DNA of 64,000 nt, taken from positions 1-64,000 of the forward strand of contig NZ_JAAXPN010000004.1 in the NCBI RefSeq assembly GCF_012396505.1, given 5' to 3'. This DNA is from Periweissella fabalis (GTDB lineage: Bacteria; Bacillota; Bacilli; Lactobacillales; Lactobacillaceae). The notes under the pieces are model-generated. The model made no database searches and had not been told where the DNA came from. It worked only from the letters and a program-made list of their open reading frames with translations. The first letter of the stretch is position 1. Every line of letters starts with the position of its first letter. Of the stretch, positions 31,076 through 42,389 are shown piece by piece. The translations under genes were made by a program, and so were the position numbers.

Positions 31076-31561
31076 ATGGCTGAAGATAAACAATTTCCAA
31101 TGACCCTTGATGGTAAGGAAAAGCTTGAAGCAGAATTAAATGATATGATTACCAATAAACGTGGTGAGATTACCAAACGGATTCAAATTGCTCGTTCATT
31201 CGGTGATTTATCCGAAAACTCAGAATACCAATCAGCAAAGGATGAACAAGCCTTTGTTGAAGGTCGTATTAAGACCCTTCAAAATATGTTGCAATACTCC
31301 GTTATCATTGATAGCGATGCCATTGCATCTGATGAAGTTTCAATTGGTAAGAATGTAACTTTCAAGGAACTTCCAGATGAAGAACCTGAAACTTATTCAA
31401 TCGTTGGTGCGGTTGAAGCTGATCCTTTAAGTGGTAAGATTTCAAATGAATCACCAATCGCTAAGGCACTTGATGGCCATAAAATTGGTGATAAGGTTAG
31501 TGTGCCACTTCCAAATGGTGCAAGCATGGACGTTGAAATCATTGATGTCAGCGTAAGCTAA
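31076..31561 (+). CDS. greA: Transcription elongation factor GreA
   Basis: A 161-residue factor that rescues backtracked RNA polymerase by stimulating transcript cleavage. The N-terminal coiled coil carries the acidic tip residues in '[12 protein letters not shown]' near residues 38-49, and the C-terminal FKBP-like domain ends with '[17 protein letters not shown]'. I chose ATG at 31076 ([16 protein letters not shown] 11 bases upstream) over an earlier ATG that adds a non-conserved leader. Single gene with a strong terminator. Confidence 0.96.
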   Translation: MAEDKQFPMTLDGKEKLEAELNDMITNKRGEITKRIQIARSFGDLSENSEYQSAKDEQAFVEGRIKTLQNMLQYSVIIDSDAIASDEVSIGKNVTFKELPDEEPETYSIVGAVEADPLSGKISNESPIAKALDGHKIGDKVSVPLPNGASMDVEIIDVSVS

Positions 31562-31582
31562 GTTTCAATCTTTAGATTACAC

Positions 31583-31617
31583 AAAAAGCCCTAGATTGCT
31601 CAAGTCTAGGGCTTTTT
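31583..31617 (+). terminator. Terminator after greA
   Basis: Arms AAAAAGCCCTAGA and TCTAGGGCTTTTT with a nine-base loop, 21 bases beyond the greA stop, followed by T residues. Confidence 0.95.
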
Positions 31618-31754
31618 ATTTGTGTAAATAATCCGAAGAAGCCTACAACGTACGCTTTGCAATAGAATTCTTTTGGATAAGTTTATTCTAACTCATTAAT
31701 CCAAAGATTTGAATTAATTTTATTGTTATAGGCTATAAATTTTGAATTAATAAT

Positions 31755-32722
<968 letters not shown>

Positions 32723-32813
32723 TTATTGATGTGTATAGCAGCTACTTTTTCTCTCTTATTTAATCAAAAATTGAGCATTATACTTATCTGTAACAACTGA
32801 AAATAGATTTCAT

Positions 32814-35800
32814 TTATGGCACTTCAATGACCTGCCCAAGTGCTAATGAGACGATGTATTTCTTATCTACTGGTCGTTTCATTATCTTTGCAAGAGCAAC
32901 TGCATATAGATTGAGTTGCCCCTGATAGCGTTCGATTAAAACATCGACTTGTCCTTTAGGAACAAAATCCGTTTTGTAATCAAACAATATCACTTCATTA
33001 GCTTCTGTCAGAACATATCCATCCATAATACCGTGAATCAATACCCGTTCCTCACCTCCTGTATATCCTTGATATAATTCATGTGCGTACATTAACATAC
33101 TAAACGGTTGTTCACGTTTTACTGTATTTGCTTGGTGTATTAATAATTTACCAAATGGTGTGGTAAACAACTGCACCAATGCTTGAGTATTAATCTGCTT
33201 TGCCACTTCTTCAAGTATTGCACCTTGAGTTACCAGATGATTAATACATGCTAAAATGGCGGTTTTATCAACTACTTGCTGTAAATCAAGAGCTTGTAAT
33301 ACCAAGTGCGTTGCTGAACCAACTGCCAAACTACTTGGTTTTGTAGCATGCTCCAGAAATTTGGGCTTTGCAAAATTTTCATCAACAAATCGATTAGCTT
33401 TGGCAAAACCATCGGCTGTCAACTTAATCTGCATTGTGTCTAAATTATCTGGATCTTCAAATAATCGTTTAACTTCACTAACACTTTGATAAGCAGTTGT
33501 TTGTGTGGCTATTTGATGTGGATATTGATATGCCATAATTGCTTGAGCTTTAGCAACCTTTTGTGCGTCATCAACATCTATTTCAAGAGCTTGTGTTTGT
33601 GTGGTAATACTTTCAGTACCAACTTGACTAGTAGTTAATGCTAACACTTGTGACCGATCATATGTGTGGACTATAAATTGACTATGATCATCTTTGAGTG
33701 CAGGAAGACTTTTTATTTCTATGTCAGTAAATAATTCTTGAGGGAAATTAGGATGCCTTAATAAGGCCAAGCCCACCAAATCCATAAAATTATTTACGCC
33801 TAAACGAGTTAAATCATCAATAAACATTGTTTCTTGATGATTACTCCCCCCCCATCGACTTTGTAGTTGCTTATTACTATTATAGGCACCTACTAAATAT
33901 AACTGTTGTTCAGCTCGTGTAAGCGCTACGTAAAGCACTCGTAATTCTTCAGCCCAAGCCCGTCGCTTGGCTAAATCTTTAATATATGCTTGTTGTGGTA
34001 AATCAATTTGTAATCGTTGAGTTGGCTCCAAATATGGCAAGGCAACCCCAGCTTGATCATCAATCAATAGTCCTTTATTTAAGTCTAACACATTAAACTG
34101 ATGCGTTGCGTCAAGAAGGAAAACAATTGGGAACTCTCGCCCTTTAGATGCGTGGATAGTCATTACTTGAACAGCGTTTTCGCTAGTATCAACAGCTGCT
34201 GATGCCAAATCTTTCTCATTTTTACGTAATTGCTCGATATACTGAATAAAACTAAATAGGCCAATATAGCTACTTGTTTCAAACGTCTTAGCCCGCTCAT
34301 ATAACGCATGTAAATTAGCTTGTCTTTGAATTCCTGATGGCATCCCACCAACATATTCAAAATAACCAGTTTCTTCATAAATACGCCAAATTAAGTCCAC
34401 TAATTGATTTTGGGTGGCTAATTGCCGCCAAACTTTGAATTGAGCAAAAAAAGGTGCTAATTTTTCATAAATCGCAGCCATTGCTGGATCAGTAATAATA
34501 TTTGTGCTATCAGCATATGCTTGCATAAACTTGGTAACTGCAACATAAAAATTACCTTGCATATCCTGAGTACGTAATCGGGCCAAATCATTTTCACCAA
34601 GGCCAACAATTGGTGAACGTAGAACAGCTGCCAAAGGAATATCTTGATTAGGATTATCAATGATTTGTAATAGACTCAACATAATATTGATTTCAACAGT
34701 TTGAAAGTAATTATCAGCATCATTAACTACCACTGGGATATCAGCTGCTTTAAAAATTTCCACCAATTTTAAATTCATTTTGCGTGTTGGCTCCAAAATA
34801 GCAATATCTCCCCAATGGACATTAACCATTTGTTGTGACTCTTTATCAAATCGCTGACCACCGTTTAAAACTAAATTTTTAATTTTTTCAGCCATAATCA
34901 AAAGTTGTGCACTAGTCTTATCATTATTTAATTCTTCAGGCGTATCATTAGTATCAAAATCATCAGAAGAAGGTACTGTTTTAGCTTGACCTTCTTCGTC
35001 TTGATCTAGATAGATTAGTAATTCTGCAACCGGCGGAACTTCTTCATAAATTTTAGCTTGATACACTAATTTAGCACTGCCATCATAATCCAAATCACCA
35101 AGTGTCTGATTCATAATCTGAGTAAAAATCATATTAGTAAAATTAGTAACATTCTTATGGGAACGGAAATTTTCAGGTAAAATAATTCGTTCATTTATTG
35201 GGGCCGGTTGATTTTCATCTTTCCAAGGTTTATATGCTTGATACTTGGCCATGAATAAACTTGGATCAGCTAAGCGAAAACCATAAATTGATTGCTTAAC
35301 ATCCCCCACCATGAACATATTTTTTCCATTACTTAAACTCGTTAATAATGTCTCTTGTAGTGGATTAATATCTTGGTATTCATCAACCATAATCTCACGA
35401 TAACGAGCTTGGAGTGTTTTAGCAGTTGCTTCATCTTGTAGAATTTGTAATGCAAAATGTTCAAGATCACTAAAATCAAGAACTTGTTTTTGACGCTTAA
35501 ACGCACTAAATTGTGTATTGAAAGCTTTAACAATAGTAACTAAATGATCAGTTGCCTTAGCTACTTTGTTAGTAACCGCCAACAGACTTGTTTCATCTAA
35601 TAAGAAATAACTGTCTTTAAGCGCCTGTAGTTGTTCTTTAGCCTGTTCACGATAATTTTTAGCTCGCTCCAAGGCTACTTTGACTAACTCATCAGTATCT
35701 TTGGAACTACGCCCTGCAATGGCTCGCCACTCAAGAGCATTAAACATCTGACGTAATTCATCCCAAGTACTTGTGGGATCATTGAATTTGATTTGTAAGT

Positions 35801-36599
35801 CATTAACTTGGATGATTTCACCAGCAATAAACTCGGCACGCTTTTTAGCACTTTTGTCGTCACTATATGCATCAACTTCGGCAAAAGCAGCTTGTAAACT
35901 AGCTTTTGCTCGTTCAAGTCGTGGTAAGATTAATGGCCGTAATTGCTTTTGGTAAAAAGCTGATTGTGTATAGCTATCAGTAATAACATAGCGTTGTGCT
36001 AAATTATCAAGCCACGCATCCATATCCGCACGTGCATTAGCAAAATTATACAAGCGTAGTACCGCTTCCGTTATGCCCTCGTCACCTTTTTTCCCAAATA
36101 ACTGTACTAATTCTGGAAAATATTCTTCGTTAGCATACAAATCTTCAAATAAGCTCGTCAAGACTTCGTTTTGCATCATTTCGGCTTCTGCAGTGTCTGC
36201 CAACAAACGGAATTGCGGATCTAGATCAATTACGTGATAATAATGTTCGATTAAGCGTAATGCAAATGCATGTAGCGTTGAGATGTTTGCAGTTGGTAAA
36301 ATTAGCAACTGCTCTTGTAATGCTTGTAACCGTTCATTGTCGATCGGTTCTTGACTAGCTTCACTTATGCCTTTTTTTAATGCAACCTCAATTCGATCAC
36401 GCATTTCCTTTGCTGCAGCATCTGTAAACGTTACAATTAATAATTGATCTAAACTAACCGGATTATCAGTACTTAATAATTTTTGAATAACTCGTTCAAC
36501 TAATACTGTTGTTTTACCAGATCCGGCCGATGCTGATACTAAAATATTATGATCAGCATGCTTAATGGCTGCTTTTTGATTAGATGTGAATTCAGGCAT
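32814..36599 (-). CDS. rexA: ATP-dependent helicase-nuclease subunit A (AddA/RexA)
   Basis: A 1261-residue UvrD-type helicase fused to a C-terminal nuclease. Walker A ASAGSGKTTVLVER near residue 27, the DExx-type 'IMVDEYQDINPLQ' near 400, helicase motif 'VMTIHASKGREFP' near 820, and nuclease motif 'ILFDYKTDFV' near 1205. With RexB it processes double-strand ends for recombination. I chose ATG at 36599, overlapping the rexB stop by 8 bases with GAGGAG 9 bases upstream, over a GTG two codons earlier. Confidence 0.95.
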   Translation of the reverse strand: MPEFTSNQKAAIKHADHNILVSASAGSGKTTVLVERVIQKLLSTDNPVSLDQLLIVTFTDAAAKEMRDRIEVALKKGISEASQEPIDNERLQALQEQLLILPTANISTLHAFALRLIEHYYHVIDLDPQFRLLADTAEAEMMQNEVLTSLFEDLYANEEYFPELVQLFGKKGDEGITEAVLRLYNFANARADMDAWLDNLAQRYVITDSYTQSAFYQKQLRPLILPRLERAKASLQAAFAEVDAYSDDKSAKKRAEFIAGEIIQVNDLQIKFNDPTSTWDELRQMFNALEWRAIAGRSSKDTDELVKVALERAKNYREQAKEQLQALKDSYFLLDETSLLAVTNKVAKATDHLVTIVKAFNTQFSAFKRQKQVLDFSDLEHFALQILQDEATAKTLQARYREIMVDEYQDINPLQETLLTSLSNGKNMFMVGDVKQSIYGFRLADPSLFMAKYQAYKPWKDENQPAPINERIILPENFRSHKNVTNFTNMIFTQIMNQTLGDLDYDGSAKLVYQAKIYEEVPPVAELLIYLDQDEEGQAKTVPSSDDFDTNDTPEELNNDKTSAQLLIMAEKIKNLVLNGGQRFDKESQQMVNVHWGDIAILEPTRKMNLKLVEIFKAADIPVVVNDADNYFQTVEINIMLSLLQIIDNPNQDIPLAAVLRSPIVGLGENDLARLRTQDMQGNFYVAVTKFMQAYADSTNIITDPAMAAIYEKLAPFFAQFKVWRQLATQNQLVDLIWRIYEETGYFEYVGGMPSGIQRQANLHALYERAKTFETSSYIGLFSFIQYIEQLRKNEKDLASAAVDTSENAVQVMTIHASKGREFPIVFLLDATHQFNVLDLNKGLLIDDQAGVALPYLEPTQRLQIDLPQQAYIKDLAKRRAWAEELRVLYVALTRAEQQLYLVGAYNSNKQLQSRWGGSNHQETMFIDDLTRLGVNNFMDLVGLALLRHPNFPQELFTDIEIKSLPALKDDHSQFIVHTYDRSQVLALTTSQVGTESITTQTQALEIDVDDAQKVAKAQAIMAYQYPHQIATQTTAYQSVSEVKRLFEDPDNLDTMQIKLTADGFAKANRFVDENFAKPKFLEHATKPSSLAVGSATHLVLQALDLQQVVDKTAILACINHLVTQGAILEEVAKQINTQALVQLFTTPFGKLLIHQANTVKREQPFSMLMYAHELYQGYTGGEERVLIHGIMDGYVLTEANEVILFDYKTDFVPKGQVDVLIERYQGQLNLYAVALAKIMKRPVDKKYIVSLALGQVIEVP

Positions 36600-39500
36600 T
36601 TCCACGCTCCTCTTGTTCTTTTGCTAAAAGAGCCAAAACATCACTTGCTTTTAAGCTATTTAGCTGATTATATTTATTATCAATTAATGCATCAAAGCTC
36701 ATTATCGGCTTATAAGGTGAATACTGTAAAGCTGTTTTTTGATTACTCCAACGAACTGGTTCAATCGGGAATCTACCAGCTAAAATTGCTTCACCGGCAG
36801 CTTTTAAATTATCGATATTATGGGCTAAAAGTAATTCTAAGTCCTCTGGTAAAATTAAATCACCCGTTTTGTTCAACTGTTGTTTGGTATTAAAGCTGAA
36901 ATTATAATGTTTAGCTTTACGATCTTCTTGAATTTCATCATCAAGCGATAACAAAAAATCCTCATCTTTAATCAGTAAGCCATTATATTTAAAACTTAGA
37001 GTTCGTTTAGCCTTAATTAAATCCAGACTAGCAACTGATAAAACATCATCAATTTGTCCATCAAGATCATTCAATTTAATTTTTGGATTATCGATATGGG
37101 CAAATAACGCACCGCCTAAATTAATATTTTGCTTGAATTTATTGGCATTTGCTTTAACAACATTTAAGTAAGTTAATAATTGTAAAGCTAAACCGTAATA
37201 TGCATCTCGATAATTGAATTTCTTCTCACCAGATTTGTAATCAATTACATTAACAAATAGATCTTGTTGTACAATATCAGTATCAATACGGTCAATTTTC
37301 CCACGAACTCGCATTCTGCGACCGTTATTTAGAATAAATTCAAGGGGCTCCCAATCATTTTCACCACGGCGGAAACCAAATGGTACCTCTGTTTCAAAAG
37401 GTCGGCTATTATCTAAATTACTAGCGTGTGCTAAATTACCAAAAACTTGGACTAAAGTATTAATTAGTTGGCTTTGGATAAATTGTAGCCGCGCAGAACT
37501 TTTTAAAATTTTAAACGCCGGATCTGCCAAAATTTGTTCACATTCTTGACGAACCAATCCTTGTAGTTCAGCAATTGGTACTTGCCCAGGTTTTTTATGC
37601 TGATCAATTAAGACTTTCATAACCTGATCTAATACTGCATGATAAAATTGGCCAGTATCGGCCGCACTTAATTCAAAAACAGGCCGCTCCCTTAACCGTA
37701 AGCCGTACTCCAAAAAATATGCAAATGGATTTTGATAATACTTTTCGAGTTGTGAAATTGAGACATTTAATGTTTCACCAAATAGTTGTTGGCCAATTTC
37801 TGGTAATAATTGCTCACTTTGATTAGTATAATTGACTGCTGCAAAAATTTTATCTGCGAGTGGCTCAACTTTGCGAATATAATTTTCAAGTGCTTGCCAA
37901 CTACTTGGTAAAAGCTGTTTTTCATTATGTGCCTTTCGTTTAATACTTCCAATATGGTTCAATGTTGAGCGTGGTGTCCCAATAAATTGATACCAATCTT
38001 TTCCAGCAAGGGCCAACTTAGGTTGACTACTTAATGATTTAATTGGTAATTCAAAAGCTTTAATCAAGCGTGCAATATATGGTGATATTTTTTGAATTTG
38101 ACCATCTGTATTTTGAACTGGATAGCTTAAAATCAAACTATCTTTAGCACGAGTCCAACTCAAGTATGCTAATAATGGTTCTGCTGCCATTTGTTCACGA
38201 CTTGTATCGCGTAAATAAAGTTCTTTATCTAGTATCGTGCGATATTTTTCAAAGTCGATTCGATCTTGATCATTCAATAAACTATGATTTTGCAATTGTG
38301 CTGGTAGGTTAAGTCGGGTCCCACCTAGAACCATAACAACTCGATAGTTATCATTTTGTGTAATTCCCATTTCTGAAATTTGAACTTTATCAATTGCCGC
38401 TGGAATACCTGCAAATTTAGCGCCACTAAAACCAGCGCCTAACATATCTGTAAACGCCTTAATTTCAAATGACTGATTCCCCATTAATTCAACAATTTCA
38501 TCAAATGTTTGAATTAACATTTGCCATACTTCTTCCGGTTGCTTAGCTTGAATTAAATCTTGATTATTTAAGGCATTTTGCCGCCATTCCTTTAGAACAT
38601 TTAAAACACCATATTCTTCTAGCCAATTGTATAACGTAGTAACCGCCTCTTGATTAGTTTGAACCTTACCTAAAGCTTGCCGAATATCAGTTAGAGCACC
38701 TGTAACAAATGTCCGAATACTATTAATTTTTTGATTAATTTCAGCATCTGCTGAAATCAGTTGCCAATCATCTTCACTGCCACTTGATTTTGTATATACC
38801 CAATCTTCATTACTCATCCATTCTGAGCGCCGTGGATTAAAAGCAAGGATATAATTTTCTGTCACATCTAAGGCTTGCCGAAATTGCTCTTCGTTCATCG
38901 AAGTCGGCCGTAATAATTGGGTTTTTAATAATCGCATTAATGAATAATATTGAAAATCATTAGTCACTGATAATGCCAATAATGAACGAATAAATTCAAC
39001 CAATGGATGGTTAGTCATTGCAAAATCCAAATCAGTAAAAATGGGAATATCATATCTTTTAAAGATTGGTGCAATCATAGTTTGATATTGGTTTAAATCA
39101 CGAGCAACAATTAGAAAATCACGATAACGATAACTTGTATCTGCTTGTACTTTTTGTCGAATCAATCGGGCAAATTGTTCAACCTCAGTTTGCAGCGAAT
39201 CGGCAGCAAATACCTTGATTGCTTGTTGAGCAGCTTGCTTTTCGGCTTGAGTACCATATACTAATTGGCCAGTCTTATGGCTATCAATCCAGATACGTTC
39301 ATATGCTTTGATACCAGCATTCAAGCAACGATGCTGATTAACCAATTGTTTAGTGACATCAATCCCGTGTAACTTGGCAAAACTCGTCAATTCTTGTATT
39401 AATGTTTTAGTACGTTTAAATAAATCACCAGTTGGATTAATTGTCAGATTATCAGTTACTAACGCTATGCTGACATCTGCTTTTAAAATCAACATTTCTA

Positions 39501-40164
39501 ACACCCGCCGCTCGGGGATAGTAAATGAAGAAAACCCTTCGAAATAAAATTGCATCCCACTAAGATTAGCCGTTGCTAACCAATCTGCAAAAGTATTTAA
39601 TAAATCAGTATTCGTAATTATTTTATTAGCGACTTGCTGTTCTACCAAACTCATAATAATTGTTAAATCATGCATTTTGGCATTTAATTCATAGTCGGCA
39701 CTTGTAGCTGGTAATAATTCTGCCATATCTTGAGCTGTAATTTGTGACAAGCGTAACTCACTAATTTGATTAGCGAGTTGATCAATAAAGCCCGGCTTTT
39801 GACCTAATCTTTGAAACAAAATTAATTCATCAGCTGCGGTTGTTAATGCTTGTCGTATTAGCATAAATAGACCAGTACTACTGATTCGTTCACGTTGATA
39901 TACTGCGGTATTAGCCATAAAATACCAAACTAAGCGTGAAATTGAAAAAACTTGCAGTTGGCTTTCAGCAATTACTTGTATATCATCATGCTTTAATTTT
40001 CCATAGCGTGTCAACACGTCAACTTCAGCATCAAACTTAATATGGTTAGGTACCAAGTAAAATGCTTGTAGATTAGCTTGGGTGGTTATACGCTGTTTAA
40101 TAGTTTCTAAAAGTGCTTGTCGATGATCATATTGAGCTTCACCATATAAAAATTCTAAGGCCAT
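36592..40164 (-). CDS. rexB: ATP-dependent nuclease subunit B (RexB)
   Basis: A 1190-residue inactivated-helicase subunit with a working C-terminal nuclease, motif 'VNVIDYKSGEK' near residue 973. Where Bacillus AddB has iron-sulfur cysteines, this protein has none: the NPFAYFLEYGL block carries asparagine at the first position, and 'ALQYSPYKPIMSFD' near the C-terminus has L, S and M at the other three. This marks it as the RexB branch found in streptococci and lactobacilli. Start ATG 40164 has GGAGG 6 bases upstream. It overlaps rexA. Confidence 0.94.
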   Translation of the reverse strand: MALEFLYGEAQYDHRQALLETIKQRITTQANLQAFYLVPNHIKFDAEVDVLTRYGKLKHDDIQVIAESQLQVFSISRLVWYFMANTAVYQRERISSTGLFMLIRQALTTAADELILFQRLGQKPGFIDQLANQISELRLSQITAQDMAELLPATSADYELNAKMHDLTIIMSLVEQQVANKIITNTDLLNTFADWLATANLSGMQFYFEGFSSFTIPERRVLEMLILKADVSIALVTDNLTINPTGDLFKRTKTLIQELTSFAKLHGIDVTKQLVNQHRCLNAGIKAYERIWIDSHKTGQLVYGTQAEKQAAQQAIKVFAADSLQTEVEQFARLIRQKVQADTSYRYRDFLIVARDLNQYQTMIAPIFKRYDIPIFTDLDFAMTNHPLVEFIRSLLALSVTNDFQYYSLMRLLKTQLLRPTSMNEEQFRQALDVTENYILAFNPRRSEWMSNEDWVYTKSSGSEDDWQLISADAEINQKINSIRTFVTGALTDIRQALGKVQTNQEAVTTLYNWLEEYGVLNVLKEWRQNALNNQDLIQAKQPEEVWQMLIQTFDEIVELMGNQSFEIKAFTDMLGAGFSGAKFAGIPAAIDKVQISEMGITQNDNYRVVMVLGGTRLNLPAQLQNHSLLNDQDRIDFEKYRTILDKELYLRDTSREQMAAEPLLAYLSWTRAKDSLILSYPVQNTDGQIQKISPYIARLIKAFELPIKSLSSQPKLALAGKDWYQFIGTPRSTLNHIGSIKRKAHNEKQLLPSSWQALENYIRKVEPLADKIFAAVNYTNQSEQLLPEIGQQLFGETLNVSISQLEKYYQNPFAYFLEYGLRLRERPVFELSAADTGQFYHAVLDQVMKVLIDQHKKPGQVPIAELQGLVRQECEQILADPAFKILKSSARLQFIQSQLINTLVQVFGNLAHASNLDNSRPFETEVPFGFRRGENDWEPLEFILNNGRRMRVRGKIDRIDTDIVQQDLFVNVIDYKSGEKKFNYRDAYYGLALQLLTYLNVVKANANKFKQNINLGGALFAHIDNPKIKLNDLDGQIDDVLSVASLDLIKAKRTLSFKYNGLLIKDEDFLLSLDDEIQEDRKAKHYNFSFNTKQQLNKTGDLILPEDLELLLAHNIDNLKAAGEAILAGRFPIEPVRWSNQKTALQYSPYKPIMSFDALIDNKYNQLNSLKASDVLALLAKEQEERGNA

Positions 40165-40204
40165 ATTTTCCTCCAAGTCTTATACAAATGGTTACCTTTT
40201 AATC

Positions 40205-40236
40205 AAAAAGCGATCCAATACCTTGATTAGACCGCT
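40205..40236 (-). terminator. Terminator after yfcE
   Basis: On the minus strand an 11-bp stem AGCGGTCTAAT/ATTGGATCGCT with wobble pairs, a six-base loop and TTTTT. It lies 13 bases beyond the phosphodiesterase stop, separating that operon from rexBA. Confidence 0.8.
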
Positions 40237-40248
40237 CCATTGGTAACA

Positions 40249-40773
40249 CTATATTGTTACGTTAAATATAAAATGCAAATCTGCGATTGCCATCATTTGA
40301 CGATCATAATATTGGACATCATATGTAAGCCCAGTTACTGTCACAATCGCATATGTTCCACCCAAGTATGCATATTGTCCTCGTGGTTGACTTATTGAAC
40401 CTGGATTGATGATTAACATATTATCGATCATTTCAACCCCAAGTTGATGGGTATGCCCAAAAGTTACAATTTGAGCACTTACTTGTTTGGCTGCCAATAT
40501 TAATTTAGTCAGTGCATAATTAACACCAAATAAATGACCGTGCGTTTGAAAAATACTTTGTTCCTTAGTTTGGTAATGATTACTCATTTCGTATTTCCGA
40601 TCAAAATCCATATTCCCTGCAACGGTGATGACATTGTTAAAAACCTCATCGTTTGATGCTAATTCAGAATCACCATTATAAAATATTTGTGTAACTTGGT
40701 CCTTGTTAGCCGAAAAAATTTTCACTAAAATTTCACGATCTCCATGTGCATCGCTAATAAATAAATATTTCAT
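40249..40773 (-). CDS. YfcE/MJ0936-type metallophosphoesterase
   Basis: A 174-residue phosphoesterase of the YfcE type. Metal ligands appear in 'ISDAHGDRE' (residues 6-14), 'YNGDSE', 'AGNMDFDR' and 'TFGHTHQLG', the standard calcineurin-like pattern. Substrate unknown; relatives hydrolyse phosphodiesters. The start ATG overlaps the rdgB stop as TAATG, so it is the last gene of murI-rdgB-yfcE, the same order as racE-ysnA-ysnB in Bacillus. Confidence 0.92.
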   Translation of the reverse strand: MKYLFISDAHGDREILVKIFSANKDQVTQIFYNGDSELASNDEVFNNVITVAGNMDFDRKYEMSNHYQTKEQSIFQTHGHLFGVNYALTKLILAAKQVSAQIVTFGHTHQLGVEMIDNMLIINPGSISQPRGQYAYLGGTYAIVTVTGLTYDVQYYDRQMMAIADLHFIFNVTI

Positions 40774-41378
40774 TACGCTGTCCACCATTCATCAAATTGC
40801 TCTAAGAAGGCATCAATAGCTCGTCGGCGATGACTAATAAGTTTCTTTTCTTGTGCACTTGCCTCACCAAAGGTTTTACCTAATTCAGGTGAAAAGAAAA
40901 TGGGATCATATCCGAAGCCACCAATTCCACGAACTTCAAATGTTATATAACCTTCAACCTCACCACTGACAACTAATTGTTGTCCATTGGGTTTAACCGC
41001 TGCAATTGTAGCATGAAAACGTGCTTTGCGGTCTTCAAATGATAAATCACCAAGCTTGCCGAGTAACTTTTTAATATTAGCCGCATCATCATGATCACCA
41101 GCATAGCGTGCAGAATAAATACCAGGTTCATCATTCAATGGCTTAACCATCAAGCCAGAATCATCGGAAATAACTGGATATGTTTGCATTAAATTAGCAA
41201 TTGTTTTTGCTTTAATAAGTGCATTCTCAGCAAAAGTAGTTCCTGTCTCAGCAATTTCAATATGTTGATCAAGATCACTTAAACCTAATACTTCAATTCC
41301 TTTTGGTGCCAATAGTGTTTTAAATTCCTTTAACTTCCCAGCGTTATTAGTTGCCAAAATAATTTTCTTATCTGTCAT
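40773..41378 (-). CDS. rdgB: dITP/XTP pyrophosphatase (RdgB/HAM1)
   Basis: A 201-residue nucleotide house-cleaning enzyme that hydrolyses dITP, ITP and XTP. The family opening 'ILATNNAGKLKEFKTLL' (residues 7-23), catalytic 'SDDSGLMV' near 70 and the C-terminal 'GGFGYDPIFFSPELGKTFGE' and 'SHRRRA' are all intact. It lies 7 bases downstream of murI and overlaps yfcE. Confidence 0.96.
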   Translation of the reverse strand: MTDKKIILATNNAGKLKEFKTLLAPKGIEVLGLSDLDQHIEIAETGTTFAENALIKAKTIANLMQTYPVISDDSGLMVKPLNDEPGIYSARYAGDHDDAANIKKLLGKLGDLSFEDRKARFHATIAAVKPNGQQLVVSGEVEGYITFEVRGIGGFGYDPIFFSPELGKTFGEASAQEKKLISHRRRAIDAFLEQFDEWWTA

Positions 41379-41385
41379 ACTATAA

Positions 41386-42213
41386 TTAATCCTCCAATTT
41401 AAGACCAGTAGTAGTTATTGTTAAGTGTCGTACATTTAAATTGTCATTTTGCAACCAACGACTTGCTAAAGTGTGAAATTTCGCAACATCTCCAGTTGTA
41501 TAATATTCATCTTTGGAACGATCAATTGGATTAGTATTACTAATATTTAATTCATCAAGCATTGCTGAAACATTTTCAATTGCCACCGCACCTGAATTTA
41601 CTAAAGTAACCTTCTCCCCCATAACATTAGTAATTGTCGTATCCAATAATGGAAAATGTGTACATCCTAATACCAATGTATCAATATCCTTATCAGCAAA
41701 ATATGTTAATTTGTCCGCAATAACTTGCTTAGACGTTACTGAGTCAGACTGATTAGCTTCAACAATCTCGACAAATTCTGGACATGCTAATTGCGAAACT
41801 GATACGGAATTATCTTTATGTCGCAAAGCATTGGCATAGGCTTGCGATTTAACTGTTCCGGCAGTGGCGATGACACCAATTTTTTTATTATGTGTTGCCC
41901 GAAATGCCCCGCGAACTCCAGGTGCGATAACACCAATCACGGGAATATCTAACTTTGCACGTAAATCTGGTAACGCAGCAGCAGTTGCTGTATTGCAAGC
42001 TATTACAAGCATTTTAATGTCTTTTTTTACAAGAAAATCAACTAACTCCCAAGTGTATTTTAACACTTCTTCTTTTGGACGAGGACCATACGGCATTCTT
42101 GCTGTATCACCTACGTAATATACAACCTCATGTGGTAATTGACGAAGCGCTTCACGAGCGACCGTAATGCCTCCAATACCTGAATCAATATAACCAATTG
42201 CTTGTGCTGTCAT
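41386..42213 (-). CDS. murI: Glutamate racemase
   Basis: A 275-residue racemase that makes D-glutamate for peptidoglycan. The two catalytic cysteines lie in VIACNTATAAALP near residue 75 and LGCTHFPLL near residue 187; the N-terminal 'YIDSGIGGITVAREAL' motif is intact. I chose ATG at 42213 (MTAQAIGYIDSG, AGAGGT upstream) over an ATG six codons earlier. First gene of the murI-rdgB-yfcE operon; yslB is divergent. Confidence 0.96.
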   Translation of the reverse strand: MTAQAIGYIDSGIGGITVAREALRQLPHEVVYYVGDTARMPYGPRPKEEVLKYTWELVDFLVKKDIKMLVIACNTATAAALPDLRAKLDIPVIGVIAPGVRGAFRATHNKKIGVIATAGTVKSQAYANALRHKDNSVSVSQLACPEFVEIVEANQSDSVTSKQVIADKLTYFADKDIDTLVLGCTHFPLLDTTITNVMGEKVTLVNSGAVAIENVSAMLDELNISNTNPIDRSKDEYYTTGDVAKFHTLASRWLQNDNLNVRHLTITTTGLKLED

Positions 42214-42389
42214 TTTTTTACCTCTAATCATGATGTTATTAATTATATTATACTTTAATCAAAACTATTTTTAGCGATTTTTTATTTCAAGTTATTAATT
42301 AATCGTTATTAGCATTTCTTAACTATTTTAGCTAACAATATGAACTAATTTTTGCTAAAATTATATTTATTAATTATTGGGAGAATTCG

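Noticed and set aside
40179-40206. rexB promoter TTGATT-16-TATAAG
   Set aside because: Transcription would begin inside the rexB ribosome binding site and the -35 overlaps the preceding terminator tail.
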